Assembly (NCBI GenBank): GCA_964035545.1 | Contig: OZ037772.1 | Coordinates: forward strand, 11,597,818-11,661,817 | Length of the DNA: 64,000 nt | Source: Bugula neritina | Taxonomy: Eukaryota; Bryozoa; Gymnolaemata; Cheilostomatida; Bugulidae | Direction of reading: 5' to 3' | Shown: piece after piece, positions 24,299 through 36,200 of the stretch | How the letters are laid out: the number at the start of each line of letters is the position of its first letter | Numbering within the stretch: the stretch's first letter is position 1 | Position numbers and translations under genes: made by a program | The notes under the pieces: model-generated | Told to the model about the DNA's origin: nothing | Databases searched by the model: none | The model's input: only the letters and a program-made list of their open reading frames with translations

Positions 24299-27232
24299 AT
24301 GGAGCATTACAACTGTGCGCATTGTGACACGTCCCTCACCGGCAAGCGTTATGTCCTCAGACAAGACCAGCCCACGTGTATCAACTGCTTTGAAGAGAAG
24401 TTTGCAGACCGGTGAGTAACCTGTATGACTCTGCTAAAACCTGCAGCGCACTTTTATTGAGGGTGGTGGTTTGACACCCACACTACGTCTAATAATGTAT
24501 TTCAGATCCTGAGTCTAACTGCAAGATAGGGTGCGAGGCTTGTTAAGAGTTTGCGTCATAATTGACACAATTGGTATTCAAAATCGCTGACTTACTCACT
24601 CACTCACTCACTTACATACTCGCTCACTCACTCACTCACTTACATACTCGCTCACTCACTCGCTCACACACTTACTCACTCACTCACTCACTCGCTCACT
24701 CACTTACTCACACACTTACTCACTCACTCGCTCACTCACCCACTCACTTACATACTCGCTCACTCACTCGCTGCTTTGCTGACTTTCTTTGACTGGGTAA
24801 TTCCTCTTTCGCCACTCATACTGCCATCCCATATTGTGATCGAACTTACCAAGACCTTCCACTGTTGTTTTCCACTCTCAGGTGTGAAGTTTGCGGTAAA
24901 GGAATAGGAACTGAGTTCAAGGACCTCTCTTACAAGGGACGTCACTGGCACGAACACTGCTTCAAATGCTGGGGATGCCAAGGTTAGCGAGATTGTGAAG
25001 TTGTGTTCTCAATGTGCTGTCAACTTCTAAAATGATTAAACAGTTATATATTTTCTACAATGCATTCTGTAATTTAGTACTATATCATCTACTATTCCAA
25101 TTGAGTGTATTGCTTATAAATATACTGACTAAGATGTAAGTACTTTAATATTGTGATATTTTACATTGCGAGTGGTAAAATAGTGTACCATGTTGTTTAG
25201 AATCGCTGGCCAACATGCAGTTTGTGGCAAAAGACGATGGCCTTTACTGTCCAGACTGCTATGACAAGAACTTTGCTCAAAGATGTGACATCTGTAATCA
25301 GACTTTCAAACACGGTAAGTCATGTGACTACACTATGTCATGTGACTACAATAGAACATGTGACTATCATAGGTCTATATATTAGTATTTTAATTATCAT
25401 TTTATTCAGGTTGCAAATCTAACACAAAATAACATGCACTGAATAATATTTTCTTAACTAAATGTTAGTTAGTTTACACCACTTTTTAATTGCCTAATAA
25501 ATCATACATCTTCAAGTGAGAAGCCACCATCCTTCTTGTGACTATAATAGTCATATTGTCACCTATAATACTTTTTAGTGTTTGTCCAGGAAATTAGAAA
25601 GTTGAATCTTTAAGCTTACAATTGTACAGGTATACACTTACTAAAACCTTCTAAAGGACTTCAAATGACGAAAAGCTCACATGCCTATGTATATATTGTG
25701 CTGAGAACTTACTCTCTGGTGTTTCCTGTGTGCTCTCTGGTCCTAATACTTGTTTGTGTGTTGCTAGGTGACCAGAAGTTTGAGTACAATGGTAAGAGAT
25801 ACCATCACAGGTGCTTCCTCTGCGCTCTCTGTAAGAACCCGATTGGCAACAACAGTTTTGTTCCACGAGACGAGGACAGACTCATCTGCATGTCCTGCTA
25901 CAACGATAACTTTGCCCAGAAATGCGGAAAGTGTGGAGATGTGAGTTCAAACAACCTAATAAGTTCTTAGCTTTGACTAGGTAGCCTGAGCACCATACAT
26001 TGTGCTTAGAGAGTAGATTGTGTCCACCACCACGTCGTAGTATCGCTATAGAAAGTTTGAGATAGCCTTAGTGTAACTAACAAATAGTTTTGTAAATTGT
26101 AAAAACACATTCTATATTACTAAAGGATAAATTTAATGTATAATTTAAGTATAAGTTAAGCTTCTAAATTATGGAATCTATTTTTAATATTCAAATTTGC
26201 CAATGGTATGAAGATGTGGAGTAAAATATAAAGCAAAGAACTGCTAGGTGTACAATAGAGATGTTGTTTTTAAATCCAATAGCCTCAAAATGGTAGTTTC
26301 AACTGATTACATATTTATTCACAATATTTGTAATATTACAAACTATAGTGTTATCCATATAGTTGAAGTAATGATAATTAGGCTATAATACTAGTATTAA
26401 CACTTTCACTAGTATTAATACCAATGCTAATTTGAGCACCAATACTAATACTAATAATTACTAATACTATGACTATAGGTACTAATACCACTCATATGAC
26501 TGCAAGTATACTAATACTACGCATGTGGCTACAGGTACTAATACTACGCATGTGCTTGCAGGTGCTTCTACAAGGTGGTGTGACATTCCGAGACAGCGCC
26601 TACCATCGAGAGTGCTTTACCTGCACAAAGTGTAGCACAGAACTGGCTCACATCAAGTTTGCCACCAAAGATAACGACCCGTACTGTCCAGAGTGTTACA
26701 TCAAGCTCTTTGCTAAGATTTGTGAGAAGTGTCGCCAGCCAATAGCAGGTAGGTGTCAGATCTTGACAGGGCACTTGTTGACACTTACTGTCTTATCATA
26801 CCAGATGTAGACAGGACACATGCTTATATAACACCTGTTTATACAATTACTAAAATAAGTTTAAATCGAATGTTTAGAGCTAAAAGTTGATTAAAAAGTT
26901 GTATGTGATCTAAACTATAGTTTGTGTGACCTTTGACATCAAATTCTGAATCAACCTGATGTTTCCAGAACTTAAAGCTAACCTTGAATAATGCCATGTC
27001 AGATTTTCTCAGTATTCTGTTTAGCTTCACTCCTCACTGAAACTGCATACTAGCCTGTGTTCTCTTGGTCCTTGCAGGGATGGGGGAGGGCACAAACTAC
27101 GTCTCATTCGACAGGAGGCAGTGGCACACCAACTGCTTCGTGTGCAACGTCTGCGACAAGAACGTCGCGTCTCAAGGTTTTCTCATCGCCAACGGCGACA
27201 TCGTCTGTGCTGACTGTGGCAAAAATATGTAG
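24299..27232 (+). CDS. FHL: Four-and-a-half LIM domain protein, copy a
   Basis: Six coding exons: 24299-24411, 24882-24982, 25201-25314, 25768-25940, 26562-26748 and 27078-27232 (113, 101, 114, 173, 187 and 155 nt). They give 280 residues, the exact length of vertebrate FHL proteins. FHL proteins are zinc-finger adaptors at muscle Z-discs, focal adhesions and in transcription complexes. An N-terminal half LIM (C-x2-C...C-x2-C) is followed by four full LIM domains with the usual Cys/His ligands, including WHEHCFKC, YHHRCFLC, YHRECFTC and WHTNCFVC. LTGKRYVLR and CYDKNFAQRC are family signatures. A likely polyadenylation signal AATAAA lies at 27485. A second copy with the same exon sizes starts 2.2 kb downstream, so this is a tandem duplication. 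An acceptor just before the ATG suggests a 5' UTR intron. Confidence 0.95.
24585..24778 (+). repeat. (CTCA)n / CTCACTCGCTCA repeat in FHL-a intron 1
   Basis: A run of ACTCACTC blocks with ACTCGCTC and ACTTACATACTCGCTC variants, arranged in longer imperfect units. Purely intronic. Confidence 0.9.
26927..26938. promoter_or_regulatory. DR1-like nuclear-receptor motif in FHL-a intron 5
   Basis: TGACCTTTGACA consists of two TGACC-type half-sites one base apart, the direct repeat-1 layout bound by RXR heterodimers, HNF4 and COUP-TF. Support is the motif alone. Confidence 0.25.
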
Positions 27233-27484
27233 ATCGGCAGCGGGGAGAAAACTCTCTACTTACTACCATAATGTTATGATAACTCCAATATACAAACTCT
27301 GTTTGCCGTCTGCAATTACTACATAGTGTTAGTAATGTGCGTCAACACACTGTTGATGATGTAATGATTTCGTACCTGTATTTTTGGTGTGTCATATTTT
27401 CTGTCTATTTGTCTTCATAATAGATTATTTGTAACAATTTATTCAAATGTGTAGTTGGTCATGTACAAGTCCCGTATATACAGC

Positions 27485-27490
27485 AATAAA
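27485..27490 (+). terminator. Polyadenylation signal of FHL-a
   Basis: AATAAA lies 253 bases after the stop codon at 27232. It is followed within 30 bases by a T/G-containing stretch suitable as a downstream element. Confidence 0.5.
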
Positions 27491-29405
27491 TTCTGTTGAA
27501 GTCTTTCACATTGAGCGCTTAAACCTCTGCAATATATTATATAATGCACACATACAGTAAAAGCTAAGAGTTCATTGTTCAATATGAATACAAATGATAT
27601 AAAAATTCGTACCCTTTAAAATTAAAATTAATATTTAAATTATTAAAATAAATTACAAGTTTATTGTCTATAAAGCCAACTGCTATTCTACAAGTCACCA
27701 GTACACACATCGGAATTGTACAATTAAGCATGACTAGTTCCTCATGGTAAACCCTAGCACTGAGCTGACAGCTAGCCAGTAAAAATAAACATTGCTAAAA
27801 TATGCTGACTTGTATTAAAACAAAAGAAAAACTTTTATAGTTGTTATAAGATGTGATTTACTAGTTTGTTTCGTGTGTCAAAATCATCGGCAGCTTTGGA
27901 ACAGTTATATAGTTTAACTAGTTGAACAAAATTTCATTTCTCAAATAAATAAAAAAGAGAAAGCTGCCAACATACAAACACCTAAAAATAGATTGAAGGT
28001 TTTAGGGCAAAAATTAAAATCTGATTTTAGAAGGTGCAGATCTAAAAACTTCCCCACAAATAGTATAACCTACATGTGACTTTATGCTAATAACTTTTTG
28101 AGTGCACAACTATCTTTTATTCAATGCGTATAATTTACAAAAATAATAAGGACTTTTGAATTTCAGATCATTCATTGTTACTCTGAAGATAGAGACAGTG
28201 GTGCCCGAAATATCTGTTTACTTCGATTATTAAAATAATAAAAACAAATAAACAAAAAATTAATGATATATATAATTAAAGTAATTAAGTTAATATTTTG
28301 CTTAAGATTAAATAAAATTATTGAATGGTATTTTTAAAAAATTAAGAAGAGTTGGCCTTGAAGATGAGAGCTAAAATAATAGTGTAAATATTTCAGCAAT
28401 CTTATTCTTTTTATTATTATATTACATTACTCAAAATAGTTTCAATATTTGCCATATTTCAAAATTTTCCGTCACAATAAAAAAGGAAAATACATGAAGC
28501 ACAGGGCTTCAAATAGCTGGTAAGTCTCAGTATTGTGCTGTATATGTGTTGGAATTTAATATTCAGTGCATGGTGCTGTGATGACAGTAACGTATTATGT
28601 AAAATGACAAAATAATATACTGTTATCAATAACTTAGCACTTCTTTTGGCTATAATTGAAAGTTTCAAAATTTGCTATTAAATTACTGTAAACTGAATAT
28701 ATATAGTTACACTGCTGCAAGAAAAAGCATCAACTGCATATGTGATTTAAATTGTTTGACACGAAAAAATTTAGGTAAGATAGATATTTGACCTTTGACC
28801 CTTGACCTTTACCCTCACACAGCTGTATTTGCTGTCAAGCAGATATTTCCACATGTTTAAAAGCACAACATCTGCAGTATGAGTATCTACTCTTTCTACT
28901 TGTCAGAATTATTGTTTTTATAACTGAAGAATATTTAATTTTATAAATAATTTATATTTACCAACGATTTGTCGATGTACCCAACTGCTATTGGCCACTC
29001 TCATAATTTGCCCTTATTGATCTGATGAGTCATCAGCTTTTAGCAGCTTCACAAAATAACCACTCACTACGTTTCCATGCATCGAATGGATCTGTACTAA
29101 ATGCTCTTAGAGATCACATCGTTTAAAAAATCCTCTATTCTATTCTCTCCTTCCTATAATGATTTCATTGGATTGCATTGAATTGAAAATATGTGCACAT
29201 ACATGGATACATAGTGAATAATAGTAACAACAATTAATTAGAACTTACTAACCAGAGAAACATGAAGACTGCCAACAACCTACTCACCTTACAAACACCT
29301 GCCCTGTCTAGTCTCAGATATGTCAGCCTCAGGTAGCCTGCTGACTCATTCATTTGTTTGAGACTGGCAGCTGCTCCATATAATCCTATTTATGTTCTGA
29401 TTGGC
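27491..29405. other. Intergenic between the two FHL copies
   Basis: AT-rich, with no coding exon seen. It should hold the promoter and 5' UTR exon of FHL-b. The most distinctive element is the triple DR1 motif at 28789-28808. Confidence 0.5.
28789..28808. promoter_or_regulatory. Three nuclear-receptor half-sites spaced by one base (double DR1)
   Basis: The half-sites TGACCT, TGACCC and TGACCT follow one another with a single T between each. On the minus strand these read AGGTCA, GGGTCA and AGGTCA. That is two overlapping DR1 elements, the layout bound by RXR, HNF4, PPAR-like or COUP-TF receptors. It lies about 610 bp upstream of the FHL-b start codon. Binding is an inference; no functional evidence is available. 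Confidence 0.4.
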
Positions 29406-29417
29406 AGAAACTGGAAG

Positions 29418-31657
29418 ATGGAGTACCATACATGCTTTCACTGCAGTGAATCTCTCACCGGGAAGCGTTACGTCATCAGACAGGACAAACCTACGTGTTT
29501 AACGTGCTACGACGATAAATTCGCTGACAGGTAAAGTATACAGTGATTAATGTGCAAATAATAAAGCATATGGCAATAAATTTTCAGGTAAGTAAATTAA
29601 GCTGTTATACTATTTATTGTAGAAATATGTACCTTCAGAATAAGGTTAATGGCAAAAACCTCCATAGGAGATTTTTCAGTTTTAGTGTGTTAATATTAAT
29701 ATAAACATTGCATAGCAAGATGTCTATAAGCATTTTGTAGTTTTGCATAAGACTATCACTTAACAAGTTTTTATATAGCTACTTGTGTGCTACTTCCTAT
29801 TTACAAGTTGTTAAAGTGTTGTATATACTGCATGTACGTTGCAGCTACAAGTAACTACATGTCTACTGTATATGTGTAGCTATACAAGTATAGCTACATG
29901 TCTACTGTATATGTGTAGCTATACAAGTATAACTACATGCCTATTGTATATTATGTGCCTGTTGCAGATGTGAAGCCTGTGGTAAGCCAATCAGCACTGA
30001 GGCTAAACAACTCTCTTACAGAGGGAGAAACTGGCACGAGGAATGCTTCAGGTGCTGGAGCTGTCAAGGTATAACAGTACGTCTGCTTGTTTCAAAAAGA
30101 AAAAATGTTATTATCAACCCCCCCCCTCCCCCCCCCCCCCCGGCCTTTACTATCATAGAGTTCTCATTATTTGTAAAAAATTGTTTTTTTATTACGGAAG
30201 TGGGCTGGTTCTACTAACTAGTAGTTACTATAGCAACTAGCAACTGATAACTGATAACTGGTAACTACTCTAATAACTAGTAATTTATAATTCAACATAA
30301 ATTGATGCTGCGATAGTTTGTAAAACTTGACTGAACTGTAAATTTGTGGGTATTTGGTTCAATATTACCTCAAAGCCATTACTTGCTTGTAACTTTCATA
30401 TAAATAAGGTTTGTACGTGGTACAAAAACAGGCAACTCATGCTGTATGCCTAAGAACATGAGTGTGTTCACTGATTCACCTGCACTCTCAGTAAATCATA
30501 TTTTTCAACCGCTTATATAACATAAGTAAACATAGCCTAATTTCTTACAGGTCTCCTGGGCGGTGAGCAGTTTGTGGGCCGGGAAGAGGGTCTTTACTGT
30601 AACACATGCTTTGATAAGAACTTTGCTTTGAGATGCGACGGCTGCAACAAAACATTTAAACACGGTGAGTCAACAAACTTCTTGGTACTTTAGTTTATGG
30701 TGTTCAGAGTTAAACAGAGCCTACATCTAGTTGAAGGAACCCAGGCTTAGTAAGCACAAGGTCAGTGGTTAAAATCTTAGTAGAGATACAAGATGGTAGG
30801 AAGAGCATTAAGTCATATTTGTTCCTTAATTTACCTCAATTAAAACAGGTACTTAGTCTACTTAGGAAGATTTGTAGCAAATTTTCATTGAAATAATAAA
30901 TTCAGAAGTAATGTTAGCAAACTTATTTTGGCAGTCATCCCTTAAAACACTTGAATTCTCAATCAAAACTATCTGCTTCCATAGTGAATATAAATATAAA
31001 ACCTAAATCATATTATGTAATAAAGTAGTAGAAAACGGTATTAAGAAAATGCATTCAAACATACTAGTTAAATTTTGTCTTTTCTTTTAATTAGAAAACC
31101 AATTTTGTTCTGATGTTGAGATAAAATTAACTCTAGAAGGAAATCACCAAATGCTTAACATATGTATTTATAGTGGGGCTCAACTAGCCTAGTTTACCCA
31201 GCTTTCCATGTGAAATATTATTTCAACAGTGAATTGCTATAATGTTATTGATAAAGTGGTGAGAAATTCAATCTGCAACTTCATCAGCCAGTCAACAATA
31301 TTTTAGCGAATAAAAGGCATTAAATTAGAGATCATTTTACCTTTTATATGTTTACAGGACAGCAGAAATTTGACTACAATGGCCGCCGTTACCATGACAA
31401 CTGCTTCATATGCTCGATGTGTCAGATGAAGATTGGCAATACGAGTTTCATACCTCAGGATGAGGACAGACTCGTGTGTATGGCCTGCTACAACGAGAAC
31501 TTTGCTCAGAAGTGTGGCAAATGCAATGAAGTAAGCATATTATAATACAACTTTGTAAGCATATTATAATATAACTCTGTAAAGATATAATGTAACTCTG
31601 AATTCATATAATACAACTCTGAAATCATATAATGAAATTTATATGCATACAATGCAA

Positions 31658-31732
<75 letters not shown>

Positions 31733-32485
31733 TAGTCTATATGCATACAACGAGACTCTGTAAACACATAATATAACTTTGTAATCATAAAATTCCATTT
31801 ATATAAGTATAATCTATAGTTGCTAACTAGTATATACCATGATATGTTTTATTTTTATGTGAATTTGCTAGAGAAATGCAGTATATAGTAAACAGCTTAA
31901 AAACTCAACAAACTGAGACGATAGTTTATTAGTTTATGCTTTGGATTCATGACAGATAGTAAAAGCATTTACTTTATGAACATAAATTATATACAATGCA
32001 GCAGTTACCTCCCCATTGAGTAAACCGATACCTGTTCTGCATGCTGACAGGTGATGACGAAAGGTGGCATCACTTTCCGTGACGTAACGTACCACAAGGA
32101 CTGCTTCAACTGTACCAAGTGCAAGACACCACTGGCCCATCTGCGGTTTGGGACGAAAGAAGACCGGCCTTATTGTCCGGACTGCTTTGTCAAGACATTT
32201 GCTAGACAATGTGAAGCTTGCCAACAACCAATAGCAGGTAATCATACACATCTGTTAAATGCATTATTCCCTCTCATTGGAGGGTTTTTCAAATATTGCT
32301 CAATGAGAAAGCTGCATTATTTTCTGGCAGGTCTGGGAAAGTCTGCCAAGTATGTGTCGTTTGACAAGAAAACTTGGCACACCGACTGCTTCAACTGCAC
32401 CAAGTGCAATAAGACGGTGCTTGGTCTAGGGTTTCTCAATATCCACGGAAAAATTTACTGCCCGGACTGTGGAAAGAATTTATAA
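29418..32485 (+). CDS. FHL: Four-and-a-half LIM domain protein, copy b
   Basis: Six exons: 29418-29530, 29968-30068, 30551-30664, 31358-31530, 32051-32237 and 32331-32485. Every length (113, 101, 114, 173, 187, 155) equals that of copy a, and the product is again 280 residues. It has the half LIM, then LIM1 (RCEACGKPI...), LIM2 (RCDGCNKTF...), LIM3 (KCGKCNE...) and LIM4 (QCEACQQPI...), with complete zinc ligands such as WHEECFRC, YHDNCFIC, YHKDCFNC and WHTDCFNC. The protein differs from copy a at many positions while introns share no visible sequence, so the duplication is old. An acceptor, TTGGCAG, lies 10 bases before the ATG, matching copy a. The role is presumably the same LIM-adaptor function, possibly with different tissue use. 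Confidence 0.95.
29845..29952 (+). repeat. About 39-bp repeat in FHL-b intron 1
   Basis: Two and a half copies of a unit including GTAGCTATACAAGTATAGC and TACATGTCTACTGTATATGT, ending 16 bases before the exon 2 acceptor. Confidence 0.75.
30744..30776 (+). repeat. Possible tRNA-derived SINE relic in FHL-b intron 3
   Basis: GCTTAGTAAGCACAAGGTC followed by GTGGTTAAAATC resembles the anticodon-arm and B-box parts of a tRNA-like SINE head. A related string occurs on the minus strand at 40898-40954. No complete tRNA fold can be drawn, and the A box is not recognisable here. Confidence 0.25.
31540..31790 (+). repeat. Imperfect repeat with (TA)n core in FHL-b intron 4
   Basis: Copies of a CATATAAT-ACAACTCTG-type unit of about 25 bp flank a TA microsatellite at about 31661-31726. 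Confidence 0.85.
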
Positions 32486-33203
32486 ACATCAGCATAAAGA
32501 AATATCACTCAACTCATGCGTAGTAATAAAAGATGGACCTCTCTTTCTATTCCAGCTTTGGTTAATGTTATAAATTTTGCTCAAAATTCAATTAGAAATA
32601 AAAGTATAAAAAAGTGTGCTATGTAGCCTATAATGTACTATTAATTAAAAACAAGATAACACCTGACTTTTGCAACATTCTTAAATTTTATAGCAAAATT
32701 GATATTTTTTGAGCAAATCTATTTTCAAATGATCTCTATTTATGCTTTTCATCTCGGCAACAAATTTTGTTTGATAATTGAGTTTCACATGAATGCATTG
32801 AGTAGCTGTCCAAAGCAATTATTAAAAAAACTAATGTTTTGTTAAACAAAAAATATATAAACATGTTTGTAAATTATATTTGTAGTTTAAAACAACAATA
32901 ATACAATTGCATTTGAATATAAAGCTATAACATGTATAAACCAGAAAAATAGGTAAAGCAAATCTAAATCGGAAAATTATGCTATAAAAATAAGTAACAC
33001 ATTTGCAAATTAGTAAATTGCTGTATAAAGTATGAAGATTAAAAACATAAGATAAAAATCTGGTGAGGTTTAGTGTGACCAGGGTATATTATACTTGTAA
33101 GTTCAAAGGTTATTAACAGCATATATCTGCTTTGATAGCATCAGAAATAATCCTTTTATGTTTGTTCTGTCTGTAAAAGCATTTCTGTTTGGTTGAAGCA
33201 AAT
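32486..33203. other. Region between convergent genes
   Basis: This stretch separates the ends of FHL-b (+) and the NTase-TPR gene B (-). It holds both 3' UTRs and AT-rich filler. No clear polyadenylation signal for gene B was found. Confidence 0.5.
32525..32530 (+). terminator. Polyadenylation signal of FHL-b
   Basis: AATAAA lies 40 bases after the stop at 32485. A second AATAAA-type site follows near 32597 and could be used instead. Confidence 0.45.
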
Positions 33204-36200
33204 TCAGTTATGTAAACACATAGTGCGGATATATGCAACCAACTGGAGGGAATGCCAAAGTGTGCATGCATTTTGGTTAATTTTGACATATTTGATGACA
33301 GCTGTCTCCTTGTTTTCCACCAGCTGAAGAGAGAGATCTAGAGCATTGGATGAGTTAGTCAAAGCTTGTGAAAATTTTCCAAGTCGAAGTAGAAGGCGGC
33401 TGGTGGCCAACAGGATTTTGACCTGTACAGAAACCTGCTTGTCATGCTGAGGCTCGTGTTTGTAGAACTTAAGAGCAGCTTGCAAGTAGCACCAACTTTT
33501 GTAGAATTGCCTCGTTTCCGTGTAGCACAATCCCAGCAAATAGTATATATAAGCAATCAGTCGAAAATCATATATGAATTGCTTATTCAAGGCGCTATTT
33601 AGATAGACAAGTGCAGCTTTATATCTTTTAGTGTCTATAAAAATTGTAGCAATGTTGACAAAAAGCTGGAGAGTTTCGAGTATTGGGTATTTGCTGCTTA
33701 CCGGTATCGCTTTTGTGAAACAATACTGGGCGTGGTCAAGTTGCCCTGTGCGATGGTACAGCTTTCCTAAAGCACGAAAGCTCTGAGCTACATAGACCTT
33801 GTGATCAAGTTCAATTCTCATTGCTAAAGACATTTGATGGTACTCAAAAGACCGCGAATATTGGCCAACCATGGAGTGCAAGCGACCTAGATGACAATAA
33901 ACTTCTGCTATGTCACACTGGGCGAATTTTCTACCATATATTTGATAGAGTGTGCTCAGAGACAAATTGAAGTAGTATTTCGCTTCTTCAAACTGTCCAA
34001 GATGTCTGTATGTAGTCCCGAGATGTCTATAGTTGCTAGCAGCCAGGTTAGTAGCAGTGGTTTCTTCAAAAGCTTTGCTTATCATGTCAACAGAATAAAA
34101 CAGCTGCTCTAAAGCTTTTGTGTAATCTCCCATTCTGATGTACATAATGGCCATCTTTGTGTAGACCTTTGCTTTCTCAGGATGGCCGGTTTCTTCGCCA
34201 AAACTAGCATTCATCATTTTCAGCGCTAGTTGGTGGTATTGAAAAGATTGGGCATACTCACCGATGCTACTGGAACCAAGACCCATGTAGTTGTATACGA
34301 TGGCTAAATGTAAATGGTGACTTTCCTCACCATGAATGACTTTCCAGCTGAGCAAAGCTTTCTTGTAATACCGGAACGCTGTTGCATACTCGTTCTTTTT
34401 GTAGTTTGAAAAGCCAATGTTTACATATGCTATGCATAGATCAGGGTGGTTTGTGTTTTCACCAAATATAGATTGCTTGTGTTCCAGAGCAGTCTTGTAG
34501 TATTTGTAGGCTTCTTCATGCCGACCTTGGTCTTCGTAGATGTTCCCAAAATTATTGTAGACCCTTGCCAAATTATGATGCTTTGAATCTGTGCCATAGA
34601 CAAGTTTGGCCATTGTAAGAGCCTTGTTGCAGCATTCTATCGCCTTGTCATATAGGCTCTGGCGTCGGTACACGTTTGCCATAAAGGTGTATGCAGCAGC
34701 AATTATTGGGTGATTGCTTTTCTGGCCATAGACACCAATACCCACTTCCAGTGCAGTTTTGCTGTACTCAAGGGCTCGATTTAGTTCTCCTTTCCGAATA
34801 TACACATCACAAATGTAGATGAAGCTTCTGGCGATTTTCTCATGACCACCCGTGTCGCAGTACACCGCTTTCATCATATTCACCGATTTGTTGTGGTATT
34901 CCAGCGATTCTGTGTACAAGCCCATCTCATTATACAGCACGCCAATGTTGTGGTAACTTTCTGCCACATCTGGATGAATCATGCTCTGACCAAACACACG
35001 CTTTCTCATATTCAGTGCTTCTTGATGAAACCTTAATGACTCTGAATATTTCCCTGTCTTCATCTTCACTTTGCCCATTTTGCTATAACTAGCAGCAATC
35101 TCGGGGTGGTCGGCTTGACCTTCATAAACACAAACACGCATCTCGAGAGCCTTGCTGTAGTTGTCCAATGATTGAGAGTAATCACATTTGCTGCTGTAAA
35201 CATCACCGAGGTTTTCATAACAAGAGGCTATATGTGGATTGTTTGAGTCGCTTCCACCGATATTTTTCCAAATCATCAATGACTTAGAGAAATAAGTGTG
35301 AGCTTTCGAGAAGTCACCCAAGTATTGGTATAGATTTCCCATGTTGGTAAAGCCTTTAGCCATGTCCGGGCAATTGGAATTTTCACCATGCCTCACTATG
35401 TATGCATCTAGCTCCATGTTCGAGCTGTGAATTTTGTGAATAAGCTGATCCTTTTGGTGATTTATGTTCACTAAGTCATTGAAAGTGGGGCTTGTGTATG
35501 GGTCAGCAACTTGGTGAATAGCTTTGATCATGTCCTCTGCCTGCTTCCGATAGTCAAACGACAGTTGATAATCTCCCAGCAGTGTGTACACATTAGCCAT
35601 CTCACTGTAGCATTCTGCAATGTCTGGGTGAAACGTTTCACTGGTAAAAGCAATGCAAGACTTAACCTGATACAGTGCTTTATGCAATTCATCGAGAGAT
35701 TTGAGGTGCCACCCCAACTTCTGGTACACATGACTCAGGTTATAATGAGCTTTAGCCAGCAGATAGTGAGAGTTTGACTTTTCAGCTATTTCAACAGACT
35801 TTCTGTGACTGTCTAAAGCCGCGTTGAAATTGCCATTATCTAGAAGCACAGCGCCGATATCAGTATAACATTCTCCAATATCAGGGTGAACTCTCAACCC
35901 TGAAAACACTTCCATTCTCATGTTTAGAGCCTTGTCATAAAACTCCAGCGATCTCTTGTAATCTCCTTTAAGCCTATAGACTTTACCCATGTTGCTGTAG
36001 ACAATAGCAATATGCCTGTGGTTTGTTGATTTACCATGCATTTCCTGAAGTTGCTTTAATGACTCTTGGTGAAAATCAAGGGCCTTGTTATATTCACCTT
36101 TCTCGGAGTGTATTACACCAAGCAAATCAGTCAAACTGACTTGAAACCTTCTGTTCTTTCGAATTTTATTTAACACTGGTTTACTGATCATTTTTGAGAG

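Noticed and set aside
24562-24792. His/Ser/Thr/Leu repeat frame
   Set aside because: Translation of the CTCA repeat in FHL-a intron 1.
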